Source: Panicum virgatum (taxonomy: Eukaryota; Streptophyta; Magnoliopsida; Poales; Poaceae). From it: 64,000 nucleotides of DNA. The stretch spans positions 3,485,326 through 3,549,325 of the forward strand of contig NC_053141.1 of the NCBI RefSeq assembly GCF_016808335.1. The letters run 5' to 3'. Positions 33,301-44,778 of this stretch are shown here, piece by piece. A model generated the notes under the pieces. The model did not search any database. It saw only the letters and a list, made by a program, of their open reading frames with translations, and was not told where the DNA came from. A program made the translations under genes and the position numbers. Every line of letters starts with the position of its first letter. The stretch's first letter is position 1.

Positions 33301-33738
33301 CAACTGCCGTGCTAGTTGCTGAAACGGCCGTAATCCCTTCTTGAGCGGGAGCCGATGCTCGACGATATTTCTATCTAGACCAGGCATCTCAGTATAATCC
33401 CATGCAAAACAGTCCCGGTACTCCTTCAACAGCGCTATCATTTGTTCACGCAAGATCGGGTTTAACTTTTTGCTGATAAATGTCGGTCGCGGCTTATCCC
33501 CGGGACCGATATCGACTTCCTCCAAATCGTCAGCAGACGTAAACCCGTACCCTAACTTGCCGCCGTCTGAAAGATCGACATCGACAGCAAACACAGGGAG
33601 ATGACAAGAAAATTTTTCCGGCCAATCGTACGGGCTGGCCGTTCCCACATTTCCATTATTATCCAGAACTAAATGCTCAGCAAAGGCCATTGTCTGCACA
33701 TAATATAACAATTGAGACCCCAAGTACATATTACTCAT
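30331..33738 (-). CDS. Gypsy-2 pol: reverse transcriptase, RNase H, integrase (open)
   Basis: One open frame of 1,135 residues. The reverse transcriptase lies at about residues 150-400: CRYAEWISSVVPVQKKDGRW, VCVDFRDLNRATPKDEYP, MSFMDGNAGYNQI, the YIDDIVVKS catalytic box and FGVSAGQYLGFLVHERGIE. The RNase H follows (MFFFDRSACDDGCGVG, NNLVEYEA, FRDSKLVISKL), and then integrase with its zinc region (CKGCQACQKFG-like, here YKGCQACQKFG) and DDE residues in WAMDMIGQI, TITTDGG and ANGQAEASN. It ends LKKYFPSMWEGD. No stop or frameshift is visible. The first Met may not be the true start, because pol is normally made by processing or readthrough from gag-protease. RNase H has DRS where DGS is usual. 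It would copy retrotransposon RNA and integrate the DNA. Confidence 0.93.
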   Translation of the reverse strand: MSNMYLGSQLLYYVQTMAFAEHLVLDNNGNVGTASPYDWPEKFSCHLPVFAVDVDLSDGGKLGYGFTSADDLEEVDIGPGDKPRPTFISKKLNPILREQMIALLKEYRDCFAWDYTEMPGLDRNIVEHRLPLKKGLRPFQQLARQLKAEVLEEVKKEVQKMLDARFIRPCRYAEWISSVVPVQKKDGRWRVCVDFRDLNRATPKDEYPMPIAETLINATAGHKMMSFMDGNAGYNQIFMAPEDVHKTAFRVPGAVGLFEYLVMTFGLKNTGATYQRAMNYIFHDLIGKLVEIYIDDIVVKSTLAGGHLEDLRQVLERTRKFGLKMNPKKCAFGVSAGQYLGFLVHERGIEIGLKSQEVVKMMKPPTTKKELQKLIGKINFVRRFISYLSGRIEPFMCLVKIKSDDEFRWGAEQQQAFDEIKEYLSKPPVLVPPQQDRPFYVYLSVGDTSIASVLIQKHDGQERVVFYLSRRMLDAKTRYPEIKKLCLWLFFTCTKLRHILLSAETIVICKSDVIKHMLSAPVLKGRLGKWMFALSEFDIRYQPAKVVKGQALADLVADRISTDIAALFIRAWAMFFFDRSACDDGCGVGILLVSPRGATYSFSIRMTAPCTNNLVEYEAISKGMELLLEAGAEAVKIFRDSKLVISKLTEEYRCESEALFPIWMQCRELMSRFRYINFHWIRRTLNNEANDLAQMASGYKGTADGVDVEVQFLEPGDWRADIFNYLKDSARGAPRRIRLKAMKYVLIGDDMFYRTLEGLLLKCLGPSESNRLLHEVHEGTCDTHQSAHKMKWLIRRSGYYWPTMLEDCFKYYKGCQACQKFGKIQMVPASVMNPIIKPWPFRGWAMDMIGQINPPSSKGHQWLLAVTDYFTKWVEAVPMRSVTSKDVISFIKEHIIHRFGIPQTITTDGGLVFISEEFRKFADDTRFKLIRSSPYYAQANGQAEASNQSLIKLIKRKIDEYPRRWHEVLSEALWAYRISCHGSIKTSPYHLVYDQDAVSPWEITAGSRRVEFQNDLSAEQYAALMNDNVENLTELRLWSLEKIKKNKVKVARAYNKMVRPKEFPVGDLVWEAVLPLGTKDRKYGKWSPTWHGPYKVDQVLPGNAYMLEELDGVKFPVAVNGQHLKKYFPSMWEGD

Positions 33739-33917
33739 TTTTTGGGGCCGGTCGCTGGGACCGGCTTCTCTAACCTTGCTGGATTCCGTAGTTTGGCAGG
33801 ATATGTCTACTCTGTGAGGCTAGTGGATAAGACCAGCCTCAGTTCATTTTTTGTCGCTTCGATCCGATCACAATATTCCAGCGCGATCCCTGAGATCGGC
33901 TCTTGCCCTTCCACGTC

Positions 33918-34637
33918 CTAGGCGTTCATGTCTGCAAGCGAAACCTCGCTGGAGTCATCTGCACGGACCACCTCCACTTCATCGCCATCCCACTGTACCA
34001 AACACTGGTGCATCGTGGAAGGGACACAACAATTGGCGTGAATCCAATCCCTCCCAAGCAGCACTATGTACGTACTCTTGCTGTTGATGATGAAGAACGA
34101 GGTTGGGACGGTCTTGCGACCAACTGTTAACTCTACGTTGAGGACACCATGTGCCTCCGACGGCTGACCGTTGAAATCATTGAGCATAACGTTGGTCTTG
34201 ATGAGATCAGCAGTAGAACGACCCAATCGGCGCAGCACTGAGTACGGCATCAGGTTGACTGCGGCGCCAGTGTCGACCAACATCCTGTTCACAGGCTTGC
34301 CATCGATGAAGCCCTTGAGATACAATCCCTTCAGGTGCTTATAGCTTTTCTCCTTGGGCTTCTCGAAGATGATCGGCTGTGGGCCGAGATCCAGCTGTGC
34401 GATGGCCAATTCCTCCGGTTGAGGTGCCCGAAACTCTGACGGGAGCACGAACACCATGTTCACATCAGCCGATGGCTTGTCATCGGCTCTTGGCTGCTTG
34501 GGGCACCACTCTCTCCTTGGAGGACGCCTCTCCACCCTTTGCGGGCGCCTGACTTGCTCCGCGAGATCTGGACGCGCCTTCCTCAGCACATCAAGGTATC
34601 TTGCTTCCGCCTCTTCGAGATTGAGTAGGCGCTGCAC
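33918..34637 (-). pseudogene. Gypsy-2 aspartic protease region
   Basis: The 239-residue frame contains the retropepsin core: MLVDTGAAVNLMPYSVLRRLG and, later, IVLLGRDWIHANCC. Upstream is a basic linker (RRPQRVERRPPRREWCPKQP). A TGA at 34677-34679 (likely from CGA) separates it from the gag knuckle region, and a TAG near 33915 separates it from pol. Both residues before the active-site Asp and the LLGRDW flap motif are normal. Confidence 0.9.
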
Positions 34638-34676
34638 TCTGCACTTCTGTGATCGGCTGAGCCCATCAGGACACCA

Positions 34677-36991
34677 TCATGGACGATGATACTTATCTTC
34701 CTCTTCTGGCTCGAGATCATCCCTGAATGGCCGCCTCACACGGTCATCGTGACGTGTTTTGGGCCCTAAGCGCTGGAACACTGATGTCTCGTCTTGCTGG
34801 CGTCCCCGAGGCCTGCACTCCAAGCAATCATCTATAGTAGGCAATCGGCTCATGCCGGAGTTCCAACAGTACCTGAAGAATGGGCAATGCCAGTGGTCTC
34901 GTATAGCTTGGCGTCTCCCCAGCGTCCTCCCTGTGCGGTGCTCGTACTCATCTTCTTCCGATTCATACCGGCGACGCAACTTGTACTGATACTGGTACTT
35001 TTCCAGAAGCCGATTAGAAGCTGGGAGCTTATTGCGGATGTGACGCACCTGCTCCTCAGTCACATGTTGCTGTTCCAGATCATGTTCATCCTGGAGCCGT
35101 TTGCCAGAAGCGGCCTCTTTCCTCTGCTCGTCACGACGGCACATGGGTCCCGCCATGTTGATCTGAAACGCCAAATTCTGGCCTTCAGGTCCAAGATCCG
35201 ACAGCTCTACCACGTTAGCTTGCGGGAACGGTTGACTGTCCACTTTCATCGTGTGTTGGGCCAGAATTAATCGGCCCTGCTCGATAGCCGATTGAATCTG
35301 CCGACGCAACTCCTTGCAGTCATTCGTGGCATGGGTGAATGAGTGGTGCCACTTGCAGTACAGCCTTCCTTGCAGCTCTTGTGCCGTCGGCAGCTTGTGA
35401 TTCTCTGGGAGCTTCAACTGCTTTTTCTTGAGCAGTAGATCGAATATCTGCTCTGCCTTGGCCACGTCAAAGTCAAAGCCCTTTACAAGCCCCTGTTGTC
35501 TGACCCACTTGCACGGGACGGGGTTTGCCCCCCCGGGTCCACTCTGCCACGGCCACTTCTTGTTCCTCGCCAGAATCATCGGAATCACCAGCTTGGGCCA
35601 TATTAACATGGCGCTTGAACTTTTCTTGGTACAGATCAGGATGATAGTGTTCATATGCCATGAGCTTCTGTACCATATGTGCCAGCGAGGAAAATTCCAA
35701 CTGGAAAGCCAGATCCTTGATCGGCTTAGCGAGTCCCAGAACAGCCAAATCAACTGCCTCCTTCTCCGTGATGCGTGATGAGTAGCATCGGTTCTTGACT
35801 TCTCTGAAGCGCTGTACATACTCTGAGACAGTTTCCCCTCGCTTCTGCCTGACTTGAGCGAGGTCGGCAATCCCGGCTTCAGCAGCTTCTGAATGATACT
35901 GGGTGTGAAACTGATCCTCCAGCTGCCTCCAAGTCCGGATCAAATCTGGGGGTAGTGATGTATACCATCCGAAGGCTGAACCCGTGAGAGACTGGGAGAA
36001 GAAACAGACCCTTAAAGGATCCGACACTGAGATCATCCCAAGCTGCGTCAGGTATCGGCTCACATGTTCAATGGAGCTGACTCCTTCTAATCCACTGAAT
36101 TTGGTGAACTCCGGAAGCCAATACTTGGGTGGCAACGGGATCAAATCATAGTCACTTGGATACGGTTTGGAATAGCCGATCGCCTTTCTCTTGGGCAGGA
36201 TGCCAAACTGATCCCTCTGTAATGCACTGACCTGCTCCACACTAATAACTCCTGGGACCGAGGGTTCAGCACATGGCCCGGTAGCGTACTTTGCCAGCCA
36301 TGCCTGCTTCTCTGCGTCTGCTCCTGAAGCTGCTGTACCTACCAGCTGCCCCATGCGTGCTGCGTTGATGTTGTCAGGTATGTACACGCACGTGTAGCCG
36401 TGCGGGATCTCTTTGGGCGGCTCGCTCAGGAACTGTCCTTCTCCGGGGTCACCGCCGATCTTGTATACGACGTAGATCGGCGAACCCTGCTACCCTGCTG
36501 CCGTGAGTGAGTACGATACTGGCGGCCTAGATTGCAAAACAGCTTCTCCCCTGTGGCTCCCTAGGAATTGCCCTGATGGGGAGTACTGGTTCTTGATCAC
36601 CTCCTGGACAACGTGATGTGCCATGCGCTCAAGCTCGTTCATCAGGCTTTCTGAGTGCCGATGAAGCGCATGAGCCACCATATAGTTCATCTCCTGGCTT
36701 AGGGCCCTGGTACGCTCCTCTGAAGGCACGGACAGATCAACATTGTCGAGAGCGCCCTCTGGTGAGAACCCCTTCCACCTGATGCCGTGGTTGCGGGTCC
36801 TCTCAAAAGAGCCGATGAGATCGGCCTCGAACTGAGCTTTGACCTCATCATATTTTAGCTTGTGTTCCGGAGTCAGCTCTTCATACGTGACAGGCTTGAT
36901 GACCGGCGGAACTGGTGCTTGGTCTTGAGCTTCTGCCATCTCTGCGGTGGGCGTTGTCGTTGATGAATGTCCCACCGGGCGTGCCAGAATG

Positions 36992-37011
<20 letters not shown>
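34677..37011 (-). pseudogene. Gypsy-2 gag (three pieces, one TAG, one frameshift)
   Basis: Piece 1 (36490-37011) is the N-terminus (VTYEELTPEHKLKYDEVKAQ, MNYMVAHALHRHSESLMNEL), ending at TAG (36490-36492) before QGSPIYVVYKIGGDPGEG. Piece 2 (35473-36387) is the gag domain proper (GYSKPYPSDYDLIPLPPKYWLPEFTKF, TGSAFGWYTSLPPDLIRTW, SEYVQRFREVKNRCYS). A frameshift near 35520, in a run of C, leads to piece 3 (34677-35530), with KCRL-type CKWHHSFTHATNDCKELRRQ and a knuckle-like CPFFRYCWNSGMSRLPTIDDCLEC. Gag forms the virus-like particle core of the retrotransposon. This copy cannot make it intact. Confidence 0.9.
36973..36991 (-). other. Gypsy-2 primer-binding site (likely)
   Basis: Directly inside the 5' LTR the minus strand reads TTCTGGCACGCCCGGTGGG. 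This is the expected position of the tRNA primer site. I cannot name the tRNA with confidence. Confidence 0.55.
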
Positions 37012-38188
<1,177 letters not shown>

Positions 38189-38816
38189 CCACCCCAGCCA
38201 CCAGAGCACCCGACTGTGTTCGGGCGTTCACCGGAGGCTTGGGTGCCACCACGTCCAAGTCGGCGTTGTGGTTGCGGCCCTCAATGTTGAGACGGCGCTC
38301 TCGCGCCCTCTCCACGGAGATGCGGGCGTCCTCACCCGCGCGCCTGCGGTTGAGCTCCGCCCGCAGGTCTTCTGTTCGTGCACCCCTCACTGTGGGGGGG
38401 GCGCACGGATGCCGATGCACCGCCCTGGCGCCGGTGGTAGGGTACCACCGCATTGCCAGGCGGGGGTCGTTGCCCAGTCTTTGCAGAACTGGGGGAGGCC
38501 TGAGCCAGATGGAGGAGACGGTCGACATCGTCCCGCCACTGCCTCAGGGCGTCTGGCGAGGCTGCAGCAGCCAGAGGGTTGCGAAGCAACTACCTAGCCG
38601 CCGCCAGCGCTCCGCCGCTCGCAGCTTGTGAGGGGGCCCTCGACGGGCGCCCTGACTCTTGCCGACGAGCAGCGCGCGCCGCCGCCGACGGTGGCTGCTC
38701 CGCAGGCACGGTCGCCGCTGGAGCAGGATCACGAGAGGCGTGTGGCGTGGAGGACGCCACACTCTCTGTCATCTCCACGTCGTCCACCCGAACCATGGAG
38801 ACGAGCAAGAGATGAA
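38189..38816 (-). pseudogene. Gypsy-1 gag N-terminus, right of the Gypsy-2 insertion
   Basis: Minus-strand pieces in order: MVRVDDVEMTESVASSTPHA with an Ala-rich tract (38590-38808), PDALRQWRDDVDRLLHLAQA (38332-38589) and LRAELNRRRAGEDARISVER to NARTQSGALVAGV (ending at the insertion). After Gypsy-2 and one CCACC are removed, the frame continues into the gag at 24719 (..[14 protein letters not shown]). Stops and a frameshift near 38590 and 38390 show decay. Confidence 0.85.
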
Positions 38817-38836
38817 CTGCAACCAGCTAGAGCTCC

Positions 38837-38853
38837 CTACCTGGCGCGCCAAA
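38837..38853 (-). other. Gypsy-1 primer-binding site
   Basis: The minus strand reads TTTGGCGCGCCAGGTAGGG next to the LTR end. This is a sequence commonly seen as the primer-binding site of grass gypsy elements. Confidence 0.7.
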
Positions 38854-39910
38854 TGTCGTGGTGTGGCAAACCACAGTCGGGTGGCGGAATGCACCCGCCT
38901 AAGCCCAGAGGGTGAGTACTCGGGGGTTAGCTAGGATTAGTTCGATCTCGCTCAAGAACACGATGAACACAGCAGGTTTAGAGTGGTTCGGGCCGCCGGA
39001 GCGTAATACCCTACGTCCACTGTGTGCTGTATTGCTCAAGACTGAAGGGGTTGGAACTGAGTCCAGCGTGCGTCTGTGTGTGAGCTCTGGAGAGCTTGTT
39101 GTGTACAGCGAGCGCCTCCCTTTTATATCTCAAAGGAAGCGCGTACATGGCCGTTGGGTCCCCGACAGGTGGGCCCAACTGGTGTAGTATAAAATAACAT
39201 ATTGTTCATACATTATGGCGATGCAGGCGAAGGGGATCTCTCTCCTGGATTTCCTTGCCTGCTCCTTGAATCCCCCGTTCAGCATGACCAGGCATTGTCT
39301 TGTCGAAACGGGCCATGTAACTTGCGGCGTAGGCGGCATTATGGAAAAGTGCCGTGCTGTCGTATCCAATTAATGCAGCAGACGGGCTCTGCGTGGGTGC
39401 GGCGCAGACGGCTGCACTGTGTACCTCGGTAAAACACGGTCTACAGTGAGGCCTGACAAAGGCTGCCCCGTGTGCCGTACTGGCAGAGCACGCCTCAACC
39501 ACCCGCATTGAATGCGGTGGGTGGGTAAGCCTTCCAGTGGAAGACCCTCGCCCGCGCCCGCACCTACGGGACACGTGGAGCGTCCGGACCCCCCAGCGGT
39601 ATGTTGGCTCTACGCGCGTGGGAGGTCCGGACGGACGCAGGGAGGTCCGGACGTACGCCGGGAGGCCCCGGGCCCCTATGGGAGGTCCGGGCCCACGGTT
39701 GTTGGTTCGGAGCTTCCCTTCCTCTGGGACACGTGGCGTCGCCGGACCCGTCCCAGAGCGAGGAGCGGGTCCGGGGCCGTTAGCCCGGTGAGGTAAGGAC
39801 CTGACCCGTGGGGCCCGGCCGCTCCGCCCATTATCGCGTAGCTACGGTTGATCACGCGAGTCCTGCTTTGCTGCAGTAGAAGTGGGTATCCCTGCTATAG
39901 GGTACCGACA
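38854..39910 (-). repeat. Gypsy-1 5' LTR
   Basis: Plus-strand ends are TGTCGTGGTG and GGTACCGACA. On the minus strand, a TATA-like 'gatataaaaggg' lies at about 39115-39128, followed by the expected start region. GC-rich 'gaggtccgga' repeats fill 39580-39780. No partner LTR is found at the left end of the element. Confidence 0.85.
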
Positions 39911-40123
39911 ATCATGAATATAGTTAAAAATGTATTTTGGAGGTTGCACGACTAATTCTGCACCTATTATTTTGTCTGACTAAGTAGTAAACATGTGCCC
40001 ATGTTCGTTGCAACCGGCTCCCGGCGCACGTCTAATTCTGCAACTATTGTTTTGTCTGACTAAGCACGGGCACGTGTTCGCTGCAACCGACTACCAGCGC
40101 TCGCGTGCCCAGTAAGAAATTCG
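39911..40123. repeat. Right end of the 25-kb block with an 80-bp tandem duplication
   Basis: A unit running 'ctaattctgca.ctattNttttgtctgactaag' to 'gttcg.tgcaacc' occurs at about 39951 and again at 40031. It lies between the Gypsy-1 LTR and the 9-bp duplication at 40124. Confidence 0.7.
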
Positions 40124-40838
40124 AAGTCATGGAGGCTGCATACATCCACCATCTCTCGGAAGCCTTCAATTTGGGCATAACTACGCTCCTGTACTCCTTC
40201 ATGCTCCGATCGATGTAAAACTTCGTTGAAGTCGCCAATGCACACCCATGGTAGTGCGTTCGATGACTTTATGTGTTTCACCAGATTTCAATCTTTATGT
40301 CATTGTTCCAAAATATACCCAAACCACCACTGCGACCCGAGCTGCTTACAGCAAAAGAATTATCAAAACCAAGAGTAGTTTTGAGACCTTCGACACGTGT
40401 CTTGTGTACTTGAGTTTCCAGCACACATAACACAGTCGGAGCAACACTCTTCGTGAGATCACGAAGCTCCTTCACTGTCGCGCCGTTGCCCAATCCACGA
40501 CAGTTCCAACTTAAGCAGCTCATTGTGATTGGCAATCCACCTCTTGGGAGGCCGCCTCGCTCTTTTTCGAGATGCAGACGCTTTCTTCTCTCTTGCCTTC
40601 TTCATCCTCTTCCCAAGGACACGAGAAGCAGCAGAAGGTCTCTTAGAGCTACCCCCACTGAACCCTAGATGCTCACCTCTCGCCAGGGCCGGGCAGCTGC
40701 GCTAGGGCAGCCCCGTGATCAGCCCGAACGAGGGGGAGGCAGGGCTGTGGAGGTAGACGTGATCCCTTCACCGGCGATGAGATCGCCGCCAAAGTCGCCG
40801 ATCCCTAGGGAGCCCTAGGTCTGTTACCATGCCACAGC
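40124..40838 (-). pseudogene. LINE 5' part: ORF1 basic tail and endonuclease N-terminus
   Basis: ORF2 starts at 40535 on the minus strand with MSCLSWNCRGLGNGATVKEL, then VLCVLETQVHKTRVEGL and GGLGIFWNND. This is the start of the apurinic/apyrimidinic endonuclease domain that nicks the target. About 35 codons are missing near 40280, after which WVCIGDFNEVLHRSEHEG and DVCSLHD follow. Upstream, another frame carries a Lys/Arg-rich ORF1 tail (KKAREKKASASRKRARRPPK) that overlaps the ORF2 start, as is usual for L1-type elements. The LINE is truncated at 40838 and flanked there by AGCATTATCCAATAG. Confidence 0.85.
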
Positions 40839-40853
40839 AGCATTATCCAATAG

Positions 40854-41648
40854 TTTATACGTTGCTGCTGCTTAAGGGGCTTGGGCCTAGAAAACGAGGC
40901 CAGTCGAGCTGAAATAGAAAATTCGCGACGGAAAAGAGAAAAACACCTTTCCAATGAAATCCACTAAATTCAGAGAGACTGAATATAAGCATGAATAAAT
41001 TTAGACAAAAAAAAGTCCTAATAAAGAAAAAAAATAATGTAGGAGCATGAATGCAACAAACATGGGTATATACTATGATTAATTAGCATTACTTTAGAAA
41101 ATAATTTATTCCCTAGCTACAATTAAATGTTTGATATCTTTATAAATGGTGGGAAAGCTTAGAAACGTGTTAAAGTACTTAAATTTACTATTGCTACTTA
41201 TTTTCATCCTAAGATTATTTTTTTAGATGCGACATATCTTGACCGAACAATTCAAGAGTTGCACACAGAAAGGAGCGAGGGTCCTTTTAGACGATGACTC
41301 GTCGTGGGGCAAAGCAGAACTTCTTTGGTAAAGGAACCTGAGTAAACTTTCTTTTTTGAACGACTCATCTGTTCAAACAAAGATACTTTTCTTAACTGTC
41401 AAAAGTTTTAACCATTCTCAAGAAAGAAAATAATTACCATCCAATTTCTTGAGATCCAGCCAACTATTTGCTATACAAATTAGCTGAGATCATGTTTGGG
41501 TCTCATAATAGACCAGCTAGTAGCCATACTAATTAACCACCCAGGTAACAAAGCTAATAACACGTACAACTAATAGATCAAACAGATCTTATCGACAAAG
41601 TCTGGTTTTTATCCTATGTCAGTACTGCCTTGTCGATCTGACTGCTTT
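40854..41648. other. Intergenic, AT-rich, no gene seen
   Basis: This is the original flank of the LINE insertion. I see no open frame with a recognisable domain and no RNA gene. Confidence 0.5.
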
Positions 41649-41663
41649 CCATCTCATGACACT

Positions 41664-41989
41664 GGGGTACTTTCCTCTAGCCTAGCGGTTAGAGCACCCG
41701 AGCACCCAACAGGTCCGGGTTCGAATCCGAGTTTACGGGCCTGGTGTTTTTTTAAAAAATCCCCTTACCCGCAAAAGCCAGAGTTCGGGAGTTTTATTTC
41801 TCAGTCCGTGGTCAAAGTTATCTTCTACCTTAATCACAATACCTTTGTGGAGGTCTTCCCTGATGGGTCGAGTTTTTTTAAAAAAATTATTTGCCTAGGA
41901 TATCCCCGTCACCTTTATCTAAGCCAAAAAAAAAACCTCTTTTCTTTTTTTGCTATACATGTCATTGCACGATGTAATTTATAAAGAGG
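41664..41989 (+). mobile_element. tRNA-derived SINE, TSD CCATCTCATGACACT
   Basis: RNA polymerase III promoter boxes are present: A box TAGCCTAGCGG (41678-41688) and B box GGTTCGAATCC (41718-41728), 30 bp apart as in a tRNA. The insert is flanked by an identical 15-bp duplication at 41649-41663 and 41990-42004, giving a 326-bp element. The tRNA-like part lacks a foldable full cloverleaf and is followed by a tRNA-unrelated body with T-runs, so it is a SINE and not a tRNA gene. Confidence 0.85.
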
Positions 41990-42309
41990 CCATCTCATGA
42001 CACTATATACATAGCAATCAGAAGTTTTCCTTCCTGACTATAGGTGGAGGGCCCTGCTGGCCTCGTTTATTTTCTGGTCATGAACTTAAGACACTGTATT
42101 CTCCTCACAAACACAATCGACGAAACAAAACAAAGGATCTCACTTCCTTTGGTTATTATATATATTTATATGTACTGGAAACACAACAGAACGCAAACGG
42201 GGTGGTCATGCATCGATAGATCATACTACCGTGCTATCGATTCTTATTCTTATTATATAATGGCGCGCGGCAGTCTTGTGGTGGATCATCTGAGCTTCGG
42301 GCCAGCTCA

Positions 42310-42899
42310 TCAGGCGCACTGGGGGCTCGGCACGATTTTCCCCTCCACCTTCTTGATGAGGTGGACGACGAGCTTGGTCAGCTTGGCCTGGTCGTCCGCC
42401 AGCGACACCGGCGTGCCGTCGGGGCGCTCCGACTCCACGGCGATCTTGATCACGCAGCCGCCGGCGCCAGCGGGCTCCACCTTGAACTGGACCACCTGCG
42501 ACTTGAGCTGTGCCGCCGGCGCCACCTCGCCGCCCTCCGCCGCCACCTCGTCGAAGGTAATCGCGCGCGCCGCGTTGTCGCGCGCCGCCAGCCGGCACTT
42601 GAGGAGCACCGGCGCTGCGCTGACGGCTGTATCATACAGAGAGCGAGATTACAGGCCGGCCGATCACTCCTGGCGACACGCCATCGTAATTATAAGTTAT
42701 TAGGTACTGTACCGGGGCTGAACTTGAGGGTGTAGCGGCTCCCGGGCCCGCCGTCGCCGTCGACCTTCACGACGCCGTCGATCACGCCGGACAGCAGGTT
42801 GCGCAGGGAGGACTCGTCGCAGGTCTCGAAGATCGCCTTCCACACCAGCTCGGCCGGCGCGGCCATGGCAACCTCCTCGGTGATGCTGCCGGCGACCAT
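42310..42899 (-). CDS. Bet v 1 / PR-10 family protein, two exons (42713-42899 and 42310-42626)
   Basis: Exon 1 starts MVAGSITEEVAMAAPAELVW; the 86-bp intron (42627-42712) has gtacag and gatacag borders and splits codon 63 (G|CC). The joined product is 167 residues, the usual size of the family (about 155-165). Visible family marks are the N-terminal strand with AELVWKAIFE, the Gly-rich loop DGDGGPGS at about 48-55 followed by RYTLKFSP, and a long C-terminal helix (LADDQAKLTKLVVHLIKKVEG). These proteins are small, cytosolic, hydrophobic-ligand-binding proteins often induced by pathogens or stress; enzymatic relatives exist (norcoclaurine synthase type). The reading is free of lesions. It is the only host gene between the LINE and CACTA element 2. 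Confidence 0.88.
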
Positions 42900-42995
42900 C
42901 GTGTTAGCTAGTGATCAGTCGGTGCAAATTTTTACTTACAAGTTAGTTGCCACGAAGATATGGTTGCATGTGTGCTGAACGATCAAGGGGTACGG

Positions 42996-43003
42996 TATTT
43001 ATA
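42996..43003 (-). promoter_or_regulatory. TATA box of the PR-10 gene
   Basis: TATAAATA on the minus strand, about 97 bp upstream of the ATG at 42899, implies a short 5' leader of about 65-70 bp. Confidence 0.7.
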
Positions 43004-43096
43004 GGTGTAATGTGCCCAGCTAGCTAGCAGGCTGTGCCAGAGAATTGGGAGTAGGGCCAAGACTAGTGAGGTGCATGCTGATTCAGTAGTCCCTGT

Positions 43097-43342
43097 CCTA
43101 TTAAAGCGAATCTTACTATTTAAGCATATATTAAAAAGAATCTTACTATTTAAGAGTATTAAATAAAATTTAATTATAAAACTAATTATATAGATGAGTG
43201 CTAATTCGCAAGAAGAATTTAATGAGAGTAATTAATCATATCATAGATATATTTGTCTTCGGAATTTGCACCCATCTGTACAAAATATTTTGTAAATAGA
43301 TTTTATTTAATACTCTAAATATCAAAATTCTTTTTAAAGTTT
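43097..43342. mobile_element. MITE with long degenerate inverted ends
   Basis: The left part 'aaaaagaatcttactatttaagagtattaaataaaa' and the right part 'attttatttaatactctaaatat..aattctttttaa' are inverted complements over about 45 bp. Between them lies 'actaattatatagatgagtgctaattcgc', a sequence common in grass MITEs. Possible 7-bp flanks 'tccctgt' are seen on both sides. The superfamily is uncertain and the borders are approximate. Confidence 0.6.
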
Positions 43343-43352
43343 AATCCCTGTG

Positions 43353-43677
43353 AACAAACAGCGATTCCCGTGGCTAAGGCTTATGGAACTAAATATCTCA
43401 TCAATATAAATAATTAATAAGTACTATATAAATAAATGTATCAATAAGTAAATATATAAAAGCATAAATAAATATTTTGGTACTATATAAATATTTAACA
43501 AGAGATGAATAAATTAACATGTATAAAAAATAAGTTCATATAAAATAAAACTAACTTATTTAAATTAATATGATTCACCATATGGAAATTAAATTAAACT
43601 TAATCTTAGTATTATTAAAATTAATTATCCATAGAGATAACACTTAAAAAGTTGAAATGGTCGATGGCATCGAATAT
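43353..43677. other. AT-rich intergenic, no gene seen
   Basis: Low-complexity sequence built of 'aataaat' and 'tatataaa' words. Confidence 0.5.
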
Positions 43678-43761
43678 GATGTCATTACTGTTTTAGATCA
43701 TTTATTCTTCACGGATATATGGATGCCATTACTGTTTTAGATCATTTATTCTTCACGGACA
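43678..43761. repeat. Tandem duplication of about 42 bp
   Basis: The unit 'gatg.cattactgttttag' continuing 'atcatttattcttcacgga.at' occurs twice with one or two changes. Confidence 0.8.
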
Positions 43762-44778
43762 TGGATGGCATCGAATATTTCATATTTCTTTCCCAAAACC
43801 AGTATGGAATCCGATGGTCCTTCATATACGTTTTGCACAAAAATTCCTGATATCTCAGATAATCAACCTGCAATATCCGCACATCATTTGTTGTAATTTT
43901 GCACAAAACACTCATAACCAATTTCTCCCACACACTCATCATACTCTATATTCAATCCTCTATATCAACTACTTTATATTTTATTTAACCATCTCCAAAT
44001 ATCATCTTCTTTCTTCTCCCCTCCTTTTCTTTTCCTTATTTTTTCTCTTCTTTCGTATTTTTCCTCATTTTTCTCTTTCTCCCTTTGCTCTATTTTTCTT
44101 CCCCCCTTTTCCCCGGCTCTCTCCTGCTCTCCTCATTTTCTCCCCCAGCTCTCTCCTCCCCTGCTCTCGGTTGTCTCCCTCTCCGCCCCGACCATCCCTC
44201 GTGGCATGAGGGGTCCGGCACCAGCGAGCCCTCAGCCTGGCCATCTATCTCCGCTGCATCGGCGGACCGCACCCGCCGTACTCCCCCAACCCAGCGCTCC
44301 GACCCCTCACGCCTCTCCCCCAACCCAACGCCAGATCCAGGCAGTGGCTACCTCGCCCCGCGCCGTCTCTCTCTGGATAGAGGCCCCACCACTTTGAGTA
44401 GAAAGAGAGGAGGAATATTAAATGCACACTTTTACAGTGTGTTGTGTCACGAATGGAACACATTCACCGTGTTCGGCAGGCAGGAGCTGGAGTGATGTGA
44501 GAGAAAAATACTATTACTTGGCTGGTGGCTGGAGCTGGAGTGATGTGAGAGAGAAATACTGTAGGGCTGGAGGGTTGGAGACCAGCCGAACGCAATGATA
44601 ATCTCCTATCTATCCACAAACACATATTATATCTTGTCACCTTCAGAGTTCAGAAAGAATCTTGTCGGTTAGGTCCTCAAAAACTAAACCTACCTAACAC
44701 CCCCCCCCCTCTCTAGTGTGTTAATTAGATTAGGAGCAAATGTTGATAAAAATCCGGCCTCTTTTAGATCCAACTCTT
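43762..44778. other. Intergenic: pyrimidine-rich tract and GC-rich patch
   Basis: 43990-44170 is almost pure C/T on the plus strand. 44170-44400 is GC-rich but its frames lack domains. 44465-44610 contains 'gtgttcggcaggcaggagctgg' and a terminal 'ccagccgaacgc', an imperfect inverted pair suggesting a small TIR element with internal 'ctggagtgatgtgagagaaa' direct repeats. Confidence 0.4.

Noticed and set aside
41678..41745. Possible tRNA gene
   Set aside because: The A and B boxes are present, but the sequence does not fold into a full cloverleaf. A 15-bp TSD and a long tRNA-unrelated tail show a SINE.
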